Part shown: piece by piece, positions 15,466 through 23,421 of the stretch
Position numbering within the stretch: position 1 is the stretch's first letter
How the letters are laid out: each line of letters opens with the position of its first letter
IMG/VR virus record: IMGVR_UViG_3300042691_043782
Location: 1-24,935 of that record
Reading direction: 5' to 3' (one strand)
DNA: 24,935 nucleotides
Source: a virus
Program-made: the position numbers and the translations under genes
Notes under the pieces: generated by a model
Databases searched by the model: none
The model's input: only the letters and a program-made list of their open reading frames with translations
What the model was told of the DNA's origin: nothing

Positions 15466-17646
15466 GTGCGTGTATTTCATCAAAATGAGATTATAGAACC
15501 CCTCCTTACTAAATATACAGGAGATAATGATCTCAATTTCAAAGGAAATAGAATAGTTTCACAAGACGGTTTTGAATTTTGTGATGAAGAGTATTTAAAA
15601 TACATAAAAAGCCATAGTATTAATAATTATAGCAATTTTGTTCTAACAGAAAATATAAAAAATAATGATATTTTTAATTTTAATGATATCAAATATAAAT
15701 TGCCTATATTATTCTCATCTTCAATAAAATTCAAAAATAACACATTTTTAAGCATTGATAAAAATTATAACGTATCTTTATTGAAAAATGTAGACAGAAA
15801 ATGCATATTTGAAATTTTATTATTAAATGAAAATCTATGTCAAATTTCATATAGGGATGGATTTGACTCATATTATTTAAATTATGAAGCAAATACTTTT
15901 GTTTTTTCAAAAAAATATGATCTTACACTAAATCAGCTTTATTATATAAAGAATGATAATAAATTTTATTTTTTCAAAAAAATTGGCAATACAAAAAAAG
16001 TACTTTCTATAGTAGACGGAAAATTAACATGTACTACAGATTCATATTTGAATAATGAAATTATATTAAATTTTTATATACAAGAATTTTCATTTAATGG
16101 AAATAGTTCGTGGGCTTCATATCAAAAATACAATAAAAATGCATTACAAATTAATCCTGAAAAATCAATATTAGATTGTTCAAATAATATTTTAATTTAT
16201 AATAATTATACGTACATATCAGGATCCGAAATAGAAGCAAATTTTTTAACACTTAAAAATCATCATACTAATAAAAATTACAGTTATCGTGCAGATAACT
16301 TACAAAATACAGAATTAAATATTCCGAATATAAAAATAAGAGAATATAATTCAGTTAATACAGGACTAAACCAAGAACTAGGATTTGATTCAATTGTATT
16401 AACTTATGATTTATATAATGGTGATTATACTTTTCATAAAGACAGTTATACAAATTTTAAAATACCCCATTCAACATATCCTTTTGAACAGTTAAACATT
16501 AATGATAGTTTATTATTCAGAAATGGCGCAATCGCCGGCAATACACCATACCATTCTGATAAATTATTTTTTAAAGATTCTAGAAAGAATACAGAAACAA
16601 CAAGATATTTGTGTACGTGGTTATCTGGCTCAACCGATAATGCAACTTGGGTCGATAGATATTATTATCCCGAAAAATGTAATTTTGCTGCTAGCTTATC
16701 TACTGTTCCTGAATTTACTTTTTATGATGAAATTGAAAGCTATTTAAATACCGTATTGGCACCATCAGCTTATTATGATAATTTTATATGGCAGAATAAC
16801 TTTTTAAGCGAGCTTCAAAATACCCCACAAAAAATAAGGGATGCTATATGGGGTGAATACTTTTTTGATAAAAAAAGTGACGTTATTTTGGTATCTGATC
16901 AGGAATATATATACCAAAGAATAGGTGAAAAGTATGCACAAAAAATATTAGATGCATTATCAGGATCAATAATATCAGACGGTCTAACACCGTTTAGAAG
17001 ATATGATGGATTTGAATTTATTTTTGATGAAGCTTCAAATAATATTAATTATGAGTTTACGGGGAATGAATACTCTCTCATAGAAGATTATAGAAAAATC
17101 AATGATACTAATGAATTTACATTGTCATTTTCTATAAATTCATATAATTGGCCTTCTGGATTCGGTAACCAAATTATGGGTTCTTTTAATGACAGAGGTT
17201 TTGGTATTTTTTCAGATGAAAAAATAACACCATTTATCATGGTTCAAGAAGGTAGGATGGCGAATATATATAATTCATCATTCGAGAAAATAGATAGTGT
17301 GTATTTGGCTCAAGATGAATTAGATATGGTTGCATTATCTACAGTCATTAATAATGATAATATAAAGAAGGTTACTAAATATGACACAACAACTCACGCA
17401 ATTAAGGATATCATTAGAACTGAACATTTAAATTTCTTTTCGCCTACCGTAAAAAGCATTACGGCTACTTTCACTGAAGAAATAAATGCAATTATAAATC
17501 GAAAAGAATGTGGCATTCTTTATACAGACGAAAAAATTACATCACGCATATTATCACCCAACAATGTATTTGCAATAGATGGGACTTCTATGGAAAAAAT
17601 TCAAATTGAGCAATGCAAATTCAAAACACGATTTAAATCAAGATAA
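15466..17646 (+). CDS. Large tail/adhesin protein, possible beta-trefoil and lectin-like domains
   Basis: 726 residues from a GTG start placed by the perfect late box. About 70-210 shows a repeating pattern of short strands with NNTFLSIDKNYNVSLLKN, CIFEILLLNENLCQISYRDG, SYYLNYEANTFVFSKK and KVLSIVDGKLTCTTD, reminiscent of a beta-trefoil (ricin-like or fascin-like); this is a visual impression. About 350-410 contains GNTPYHSDKLFFK and YLCTWLSGSTDNATWVDRYY, a Trp/Tyr-rich block that looks like a conserved core. About 540-620 looks lectin-like (EFTLSFSINSYNWPSGFGNQ). No catalytic motif is visible. It is the first of two tightly linked genes (2 nt to the next). It probably forms part of the host-recognition apparatus. 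Confidence 0.7.
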   Translation: MRVFHQNEIIEPLLTKYTGDNDLNFKGNRIVSQDGFEFCDEEYLKYIKSHSINNYSNFVLTENIKNNDIFNFNDIKYKLPILFSSSIKFKNNTFLSIDKNYNVSLLKNVDRKCIFEILLLNENLCQISYRDGFDSYYLNYEANTFVFSKKYDLTLNQLYYIKNDNKFYFFKKIGNTKKVLSIVDGKLTCTTDSYLNNEIILNFYIQEFSFNGNSSWASYQKYNKNALQINPEKSILDCSNNILIYNNYTYISGSEIEANFLTLKNHHTNKNYSYRADNLQNTELNIPNIKIREYNSVNTGLNQELGFDSIVLTYDLYNGDYTFHKDSYTNFKIPHSTYPFEQLNINDSLLFRNGAIAGNTPYHSDKLFFKDSRKNTETTRYLCTWLSGSTDNATWVDRYYYPEKCNFAASLSTVPEFTFYDEIESYLNTVLAPSAYYDNFIWQNNFLSELQNTPQKIRDAIWGEYFFDKKSDVILVSDQEYIYQRIGEKYAQKILDALSGSIISDGLTPFRRYDGFEFIFDEASNNINYEFTGNEYSLIEDYRKINDTNEFTLSFSINSYNWPSGFGNQIMGSFNDRGFGIFSDEKITPFIMVQEGRMANIYNSSFEKIDSVYLAQDELDMVALSTVINNDNIKKVTKYDTTTHAIKDIIRTEHLNFFSPTVKSITATFTEEINAIINRKECGILYTDEKITSRILSPNNVFAIDGTSMEKIQIEQCKFKTRFKSR

Positions 17647-17648
17647 CT

Positions 17649-19058
17649 ATGGCTTTACCTTATACATCAAAATTTTATTCAAATGGATCCCTTTTTGATT
17701 CGTTTGGTTCTTTAAATGAAAAATATATATCATATTATGTAGAAGGAGATAATCTATATTATTTGTTAGATCAAAATAATTGCCAAAGTATAAATTTAAA
17801 AACTGAAGAAATATCATTTCCATCAATAATACCGCCCACAGATATCGATGGAAATGATATTACCTGTAAAACTATAGTTTCGAAAAATGGTATTGTATAT
17901 GGCTTCGATGGATACCAAGCAAAACTATTTCGCGATGAATATGTTTTGTATAAAAAAAATACTAGTGAAATTTGGCGCGAAAATTTAGATCATAGTACAA
18001 AAGATATGCTACTGTCATCTGCAACACAAATAAGAGATTTTGTTATAGATGATGATGATAATTTTTATGTAATACATTCATCTTCGAAAATAACAAAATT
18101 CAATAAATTCAGAGAAAAGATATACACATTAACAAATGATAATGCTTCACTTAGTAGCGTAATACCAAAAGCATCATTTATAAAATTAGATATTATTAGA
18201 GAATATACTGAAGATGGATTAGCTTTTTACCCCATTTTATTGGGACACAATGAGAATGAAAGACATTTTTTAACAAAAATAAATGAATCAGCCTTAACAT
18301 TCGAAAGCACTAAATTAATAGATTCATATGGAATATATGAACATGAAACTAGCGATAGGAGAACAAATTATAATTTAACAAATTATGATTATTTAAAGCA
18401 TCAAATCAAAAATAAAAATTCTCTAATTTTTAAAACTAGATTGAAAAATATTTATAATAATAGAAATGTTTTGGATCTAGCAATACCGGTCGATATATCT
18501 ACTTTTAAAAATGGAGAACACCATTTTATTTTCAGAATGAATACTATAAAAGGTAAAATTGATGTATTTGTTGATGGTGCCCTTTATAGTAGTGTAGATT
18601 TTCCGAAAGCTGACTTTTCGTTTCAAGATATCACTCAAGAATCATTTGTTGTTGGGACAACATATTTCTATAACAATATAACATTACCACAATATTTAAA
18701 ACAACCTAAAAATTATATGTTAAATAATTGCTCTATCAAAAATTTTAAATTATTTGATAAAGCTATTTCAAATGACGAAATTAAATTTTTATTAATTAAT
18801 AATTATGGTGCAACTGATTTAATTGCTTCATTACCAGTAGGTCACAGAAATGAAATAGAACAAATTGAAAGAATATTCTCTGTAAATACACCCGGAAATA
18901 AAAGCAACAAAATAAACATTATCATTAAAAATAGTAATATTAATAATGATATCATTAAACAAAATGTTAAAAATGTTATTTTAGAAAAAATTAATAAAAT
19001 ATTACCTGTTGGTGTAACGGTAAATGAGGTCGTGTTTAAAAACACGGATATTAAATAA
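17649..19058 (+). CDS. Tail adhesin with propeller-like and LamG/concanavalin-like domains
   Basis: 469 residues. The first 200 or so show propeller-like strands (NLYYLLDQNNCQSINL, RDFVIDDDDNFYVIHSSSKI). Residues about 240-395 look like a LamG/concanavalin A-like lectin domain: GEHHFIFRMNTIKGKIDVFV, DGALYSSVDF, then the typical closing strand NCSIKNFKLFDKAISNDEIK. The last 65 residues form an alpha/beta module (KINIIIKNSNI then ILPVGVTVNEVVFKN) that may anchor it to the baseplate. LamG domains bind glycans or proteins, so surface binding is the likely job. It follows the previous gene by 2 nt in another frame with no late box, so it is a coupled second cistron and not a frameshifted piece. 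Confidence 0.7.
   Translation: MALPYTSKFYSNGSLFDSFGSLNEKYISYYVEGDNLYYLLDQNNCQSINLKTEEISFPSIIPPTDIDGNDITCKTIVSKNGIVYGFDGYQAKLFRDEYVLYKKNTSEIWRENLDHSTKDMLLSSATQIRDFVIDDDDNFYVIHSSSKITKFNKFREKIYTLTNDNASLSSVIPKASFIKLDIIREYTEDGLAFYPILLGHNENERHFLTKINESALTFESTKLIDSYGIYEHETSDRRTNYNLTNYDYLKHQIKNKNSLIFKTRLKNIYNNRNVLDLAIPVDISTFKNGEHHFIFRMNTIKGKIDVFVDGALYSSVDFPKADFSFQDITQESFVVGTTYFYNNITLPQYLKQPKNYMLNNCSIKNFKLFDKAISNDEIKFLLINNYGATDLIASLPVGHRNEIEQIERIFSVNTPGNKSNKINIIIKNSNINNDIIKQNVKNVILEKINKILPVGVTVNEVVFKNTDIK
19050..19057 (+). promoter_or_regulatory. Late-type promoter box (ATTAAATA)
   Basis: ATTAAATA overlaps the last codons and stop of the previous gene and is followed by ATTTTA and the ATG at 19064. 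Spacing is 6 nt. Confidence 0.5.
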
Positions 19059-19063
19059 TTTTA

Positions 19064-20950
19064 ATGGATCCATATCAGATAAAATACGGGTATGCAGAGG
19101 GCAATGAGCTTTTTTTAAAAAAAAATAAATATCGGGGATTTTATAATGTATATAATGACGGTAGTGTATATACTGGTCAATATCGTACCGATACATCAGT
19201 ACCATTAAAAGTTGCAGATAATTATAGTGGGGATTTCATATCTTCAAATATTTTCAAAGATAGGACTATATTAGATGAATATAAATTACCGTATTCCCAA
19301 AAAGACATTTATTTTGATACAAATGAATTAGTAAGCTGTGCTTCTATTAATACTAAATTAAAATATATACAAGATAATTTAATTTACATCTATTCGAGAT
19401 TATTTTTTGGCGATACAGATATACCATATAGATATGCTTATACTGCCGGTATATCAAAAGATACATCGGTATTTTCATGGCACGTTTCAAAAAACAGTAC
19501 AACCAATAGTCAATATTTGTTTGAAGCACAGACTTTCGCAGACACTGCTGCATTATCAGGATATTCACAATTTGATAATCTTAAAAAATTTATTATTTTT
19601 CCTCAAACAAAAACAAGTAATACTTCCATATTGGGAATTACAAATACACATCTGATAGGATTAACCTCAAATGCATCTTTCACGGACATAGGAATAGTTT
19701 TGTATGAAAATGTTATAGATAATTTTTCTGAAGAACGATGCAGAAATTTATCAGATTTAACATTTGATGGAAAATATTTATTTGTCACAGATTCACAAAT
19801 AAATAGTGGCGGTCAAGTTTTCAAATATGATATTTTATCTTACTTTACAGGAGATTTAGCTTATGAATATAAACGTTTTTTGATAAAGCCTATGGGAGGA
19901 TTTGGTTCTTCAAAAAATAAAAATAAATTCAATGGTTGTGATATAATAGGATCGAAAAAAAATTTAATATTCGTAAACGATTCCGGAAATAAAGTAATAA
20001 AAGTATATGATTCTAATTTTATTTATAAAAGAACTTTAAAATATTCTATAAATTTTGTCGTTAAAGATATTAGATGGCGTGAATTAAACAATTCAATGTA
20101 TGTATTGTTCTATGATACCAAAAAAGACATATATTTGATGAGAGAATATGCGGAAAATTATAAATTCAATGATTTTGAATTTGAAGATTTATTTTACAAA
20201 GAAACAGATTTCGAATTTAGACGAATGTGTTTTTCTGAAACAGATTCAAATGTTTTTTATTTGATAACAAAATCAAATGTTTATAAAAAATTCTTTTCGA
20301 ATCCAAAGAAAACTTTTGCTACTTTTACTAGATCAAAATATGGGCAAGATCCTTCTATAGCATGGAAATTTCAGACGATAAAATGGAAAAATATGAATCT
20401 TAGATGGGGGTTCGGCTCTGGTAACAAAAAATTTGATCTATTTGATGTAGATATTTTAAATTTAAATGATGGTCATGATTCAATGTTTGTTCTATCAAAT
20501 AGTAAAATTTTATTTTTTAAAGAAAAAACAATTTATAATTCTATTTTAAAAAATACCGAATTGCCTTATTTTAAAACCGACAAAGTATTATTGAATATCG
20601 AAGAAAATGTTCAAGCACTAGTTTTGAATAAAGAGTTATATAAAATTTATTCTAATATTATACAGATTAAAAATAACCTCAAAGGCAGATTTTATTATAA
20701 GTATGATAATTATGGCGATTTAAATTATAATAACTATATTTCATTATTAGATGAAGAAATTAATAAAATAAACATATTAATAAATTATGATACTAAAATA
20801 AATGATAATGAAATTGTTGTGCCGCAAGTAATGAATAGAATATTTTCTAAAATAATAGAACTTGAAAATTTATTATTTGAACTAACAGAACCATTTATTC
20901 CTAACTTTAAAAATTTACCTACAATTGACAATGTAGTATATATTGAATAA
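19064..20950 (+). CDS. Tail protein with beta-propeller
   Basis: 628 residues. The N-terminus has a short module, NELFLKKNKYRGFYNVYNDG followed by SVYTGQY (about 14-40), of a type seen at the start of structural proteins in T4-like phages (recalled pattern, not checked). About 195-450 carries NHL-like blades: NLSDLTFDGKYLFVTDSQI, LIFVNDSGNKVIKVYDSNFI, DIRWRELNNSMYVLFYDTKK, MCFSETDSNVFYLITKSN. The last 130 residues are helical (NVQALVLNKELYKIYSNIIQ, SLLDEEINKINILINYD) and probably oligomerise or dock. Lysine codons are AAA for the first eight of eight, unlike the clamp loader. With the 8294-11602 protein it makes at least two propeller proteins in the cluster. Function is inferred as part of the tail tip or adhesin complex. 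Confidence 0.7.
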   Translation: MDPYQIKYGYAEGNELFLKKNKYRGFYNVYNDGSVYTGQYRTDTSVPLKVADNYSGDFISSNIFKDRTILDEYKLPYSQKDIYFDTNELVSCASINTKLKYIQDNLIYIYSRLFFGDTDIPYRYAYTAGISKDTSVFSWHVSKNSTTNSQYLFEAQTFADTAALSGYSQFDNLKKFIIFPQTKTSNTSILGITNTHLIGLTSNASFTDIGIVLYENVIDNFSEERCRNLSDLTFDGKYLFVTDSQINSGGQVFKYDILSYFTGDLAYEYKRFLIKPMGGFGSSKNKNKFNGCDIIGSKKNLIFVNDSGNKVIKVYDSNFIYKRTLKYSINFVVKDIRWRELNNSMYVLFYDTKKDIYLMREYAENYKFNDFEFEDLFYKETDFEFRRMCFSETDSNVFYLITKSNVYKKFFSNPKKTFATFTRSKYGQDPSIAWKFQTIKWKNMNLRWGFGSGNKKFDLFDVDILNLNDGHDSMFVLSNSKILFFKEKTIYNSILKNTELPYFKTDKVLLNIEENVQALVLNKELYKIYSNIIQIKNNLKGRFYYKYDNYGDLNYNNYISLLDEEINKINILINYDTKINDNEIVVPQVMNRIFSKIIELENLLFELTEPFIPNFKNLPTIDNVVYIE

Positions 20951-20953
20951 ATA
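20946..20953 (+). promoter_or_regulatory. Late-type promoter box (AATAAATA)
   Basis: AATAAATA covers the stop codon of the previous gene, followed by GTAAC and the ATG at 20959. Spacing is 5 nt. The eight bases are identical to the minus-strand box at 4010-4017. Confidence 0.58.
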
Positions 20954-20958
20954 GTAAC

Positions 20959-21567
20959 ATGCCTACAAATTTAACAGATGCAAATATAGACGATACCTTT
21001 GGCGGTATCTTGCATTCACAGGGCGCACCATTACCGGGATCAGGGAAAATAGATATGTATGACGGTAAAGGCAATAAGTCATCAATACAACTAGGTAAAT
21101 ATGGTGCTGGTGCTACCATTTATGCGGGCGTAAATGACGATAGCTTTACTGTACTAGGAGATTTATCAGCTACTGGGAGAGCCACTATTGATCACGTAGA
21201 AGCTTTGGGGGGCGTAACCGGACCAAATATTCCCAAGGCTTTTGTCAGTTTTTTTGGTAACGATGGCATGCCATATACCGGTTACGGCATCTCTTCAGTA
21301 ATAAGAGAAAACAGCGGTAGATATAAAATAGAATTTTCAGATAATACTAAGACTTTATTACAAGGTTTAACTGCAGATCATTATCATGTTCAAGCAAATA
21401 TTAGCTTATATACAGCAGATTTAATCCTACCTAAGGTTTATAGCACAGTAGTAGATGGTGATTTATCAGATAATGATTTTGTTTACATCAAATGCATAAA
21501 ATTTGAATCAGGCACTGCTGATTTTTTTGACCCCAAACATGTGCACGTAGCAATTTTTAAATCTTAA
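20959..21567 (+). CDS. Tail fibre-associated protein
   Basis: 202 residues. The N-terminus DANIDDTFGGILHSQGAPLP then GSGKIDMYDGKGNKSSIQLG resembles the start of small structural proteins of marine T4-like phages (recalled pattern). A glycine-rich linker with GAGATIYAG and LSATGRATIDHVEALGG looks like the beta-strand repeats of trimeric fibre shafts. The C-terminal half (from about 95) is a compact beta domain (KAFVSFFGNDGMPYTGYGIS, RYKIEFSDNTKTLLQGLTAD, HVHVAIFKS) with several His, including the last strand. No enzyme motif is visible. It has its own late box and is followed after 5 nt by a fibre gene, so the two probably work together, for example as fibre base and shaft. Confidence 0.65.
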   Translation: MPTNLTDANIDDTFGGILHSQGAPLPGSGKIDMYDGKGNKSSIQLGKYGAGATIYAGVNDDSFTVLGDLSATGRATIDHVEALGGVTGPNIPKAFVSFFGNDGMPYTGYGISSVIRENSGRYKIEFSDNTKTLLQGLTADHYHVQANISLYTADLILPKVYSTVVDGDLSDNDFVYIKCIKFESGTADFFDPKHVHVAIFKS

Positions 21568-21572
21568 CATTT

Positions 21573-22628
21573 ATGATCGATCGAAGAATAGCAAAAATTA
21601 AATTAAGGAGAGGCAATGAAGCTGAAAGAACAGCCGTGGTTTTTGAAGAAGGAGAATTAGTTTATGCTGTTGATTCTAAAAAAGTATATATAGGGGATGG
21701 TAGTACTTCTGGTGGTAATCTGGTAGCTACGAGAATAACGGTTTCGCCCACTCCGCCCAATGCAAATACTAGCGGTGACATTTATTTCAACCAAACTGAA
21801 GGTAGAGGTTATATCAGAGATGATACCGAATGGAAAATGATAGGTGGTAGTCCAGATGACCAAACCATAGAATATGAATTTGGTCATTTTCAATTAAAAA
21901 ATGGTGGTATAATGAGGGATCATATAGGAGAAATACATAAATTGGACGGCGGATTAGGTTCATTATCTGGTGAAGGAGTTTTTATCAATTATGATACAAC
22001 ACAATTTGAAGTTATTGATGGTGTATTTAAGTTAATTCCAAATCCCGGTATTACGGTTGATGCTGGTGGCGCTATTGTAAATACCACAAATGGGTTATCT
22101 GCTAATGTCGATAATGATTCTCTTATAATAGCAGGTAATCAAATATCAATAAATAAAGTATATAATTCACAAATTATAAGTGGCATTACGCCAGATAAAG
22201 CTGCGTCGTCATTTGCTAATTCTTCATCAGGATTGCAAATTAATTCTAATGGCATGTCTATCAAGACAGTATCTAACGATTTAGATTTTGATCCAGATGG
22301 TAATCTTCGATTAAATCCGAATCAATTTATTGCTGCAAAAGGAGATAATGGTTACCAAGCATTTCCTACAAATTTTATTATGCAATGGGGCAAAACAGCT
22401 CCATTGACAGCTAATCAGTTCTATACTGTATTATTCCCATTATCTACTTGGGCTATATGTTACAATGTTCAGGCAACATTATCTTATACTTCAATTATAA
22501 ATAACAATTTCTCTCCTGTTATAAGAAATATAACTTTATCATCCTTCGATATAGCATTGGATTATTCCGGCACATCTACGATAGATTCGGCTGTGGTATA
22601 TTGGAATGCAATAGGCTATCTTAGCTAA
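21573..22628 (+). CDS. Tail fibre with Mtd-like N-terminus and gp53-like C-terminal tip
   Basis: 351 residues, likely a receptor-binding fibre. The N-terminus has KLRRGNEAERTAVVFEEGEL (10-29) then VYIGDGSTSGGN (38-49), the signature of the major tropism determinant N-terminal (Mtd_N-like) attachment domain. A linker with FQLKNGGI and LSG matches the short fibre at 15034. The middle has repeating strands (ITVDAGGAIVNTTNGLSANV). The C-terminus (268-351) begins FIMQWGKTAPL, continues with VLFPLSTWA and ends YWNAIGYLS, the pattern of the C-terminal receptor-binding domain of many phage tail fibres (QWG ... FP ... W-x-AIG). It starts 5 nt after the previous gene without a late box. The specificity cannot be read. 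Confidence 0.8.
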   Translation: MIDRRIAKIKLRRGNEAERTAVVFEEGELVYAVDSKKVYIGDGSTSGGNLVATRITVSPTPPNANTSGDIYFNQTEGRGYIRDDTEWKMIGGSPDDQTIEYEFGHFQLKNGGIMRDHIGEIHKLDGGLGSLSGEGVFINYDTTQFEVIDGVFKLIPNPGITVDAGGAIVNTTNGLSANVDNDSLIIAGNQISINKVYNSQIISGITPDKAASSFANSSSGLQINSNGMSIKTVSNDLDFDPDGNLRLNPNQFIAAKGDNGYQAFPTNFIMQWGKTAPLTANQFYTVLFPLSTWAICYNVQATLSYTSIINNNFSPVIRNITLSSFDIALDYSGTSTIDSAVVYWNAIGYLS

Positions 22629-22631
22629 ATA
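22624..22631 (+). promoter_or_regulatory. Late-type promoter box (GCTAAATA)
   Basis: GCTAAATA overlaps the previous gene's stop codon and is followed by AATAT and ATG at 22637. Spacing is 5 nt. A second overlapping AATAAATA sits 4 bases further on but would leave only one base before the ATG, so the first is preferred. Confidence 0.5.
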
Positions 22632-22636
22632 AATAT

Positions 22637-23392
22637 ATGCCCACCAGAGTAGACGCTACAATACAGGTAAAACGAGGACCCGAAAGTGAACGGATTAATA
22701 TACCTTTTTTGGATGGCGAATTAGCATATTCATCTGATGTTAAACGTTTATATATTGGTGATGGGACCACCCCGGGCGGTAATGCAGCAAGTTCAAAATT
22801 ATATTATGGCGCCCCCACAGATTTGGGTACTACTATAGGCGGCATGGTGCCTGGTGATTATTTTTTAGATACTACAAATGGCCAATATACATCCATATTA
22901 TATGCATTAACGTCTATAGATTTTGTGGATTTTCCTGGATCATACGCATTAGTTTGTGATAGTAATCCAGCAGTTGATATATATACAGTTGTAAAAGATA
23001 ATAGCGCATTTTGGGGCGCCGCCGGTGGGGTGACTTTCGCAGATGCACAAATTACTTTAGCTAGTAATTCAGCAAAATGGGATTCAGTATATACTACAGT
23101 ATATAATAATTCAGCTATGTGGGACTCTCTGTTCGGCCCGGGTGGCGGTGGAACGGGGGGCGGCATTACTAATGTTTTTGTTGTAAATTCTATTGTAGCA
23201 GGAAATTCTGCAAAATGGAATGATGCAAGTACTATTGTTCAAGACAACTCAGCAAAATGGTTAATTCAAGAAGGCATACAAGAAGAAGCATATTTCTTGC
23301 CAGGTAGTATAGCAACTTCGAACCAATTTTTGCAAATAAATATAGACGGTACTATTAGGTATATTAGGCTTTGGGATGTATCATCACCTTGA
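22637..23392 (+). CDS. Second Mtd-type tail fibre with NSAxW repeats
   Basis: 251 residues and paralogous to the previous fibre at its N-terminus: QVKRGPESERINIPFLDGEL (10-29) and LYIGDGTTPGGN (38-49) align residue for residue with it. The rest differs. Five NSAxW motifs occur at 122-126, 144-148, 158-162, 190-194 and 204-208; two pairs are exactly 14 residues apart, as in a shaft of repeating helical or beta units. A Gly-rich hinge (GPGGGGTGGG, 167-176) separates them. The C-terminus (QFLQINIDGTIRYIRLWD) resembles that of the short fibre at 15034. No receptor-binding tip like that of the preceding fibre is present, so it may be a shaft, a connector or a fibre with a separately encoded tip. 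Confidence 0.75.
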   Translation: MPTRVDATIQVKRGPESERINIPFLDGELAYSSDVKRLYIGDGTTPGGNAASSKLYYGAPTDLGTTIGGMVPGDYFLDTTNGQYTSILYALTSIDFVDFPGSYALVCDSNPAVDIYTVVKDNSAFWGAAGGVTFADAQITLASNSAKWDSVYTTVYNNSAMWDSLFGPGGGGTGGGITNVFVVNSIVAGNSAKWNDASTIVQDNSAKWLIQEGIQEEAYFLPGSIATSNQFLQINIDGTIRYIRLWDVSSP

Positions 23393-23416
23393 TAATTTCT
23401 TCTAATATTATATATT
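23389..23416 (+). promoter_or_regulatory. Sigma70-type promoter of the nuclease gene
   Basis: TTGATA (23389-23394, overlapping the fibre gene's stop) and TATATT (23411-23416) are 16 bp apart; GAGTC then leads to the ATG at 23422. The -35 is identical to that of the dUTPase promoter. The -10 ends 5 nt before the start codon, so the transcript should begin at or within a base or so of the ATG. It marks the change from late virion genes to DNA-metabolism genes. Confidence 0.5.
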
Positions 23417-23421
23417 GAGTC

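Noticed and set aside
15466-19058. The 726- and 469-residue proteins as one frameshifted gene
   Set aside because: Frames differ, but the downstream frame begins with a clean ATG 2 nt after the stop, as in other coupled pairs here, and both proteins look complete in domain layout.
18842-19205. Minus-strand frames opposite the ends of the adhesin genes
   Set aside because: Low-complexity Leu/Ile/Tyr-rich shadows of AT-rich Asn/Lys/Ile coding sequence, with no promoter and complete overlap with well-supported genes.
22858-23166. Minus-strand proline-rich frame opposite the second fibre
   Set aside because: It is the antisense shadow of the glycine-rich fibre; no promoter box or start signal, and the plus-strand frame has clear family motifs.
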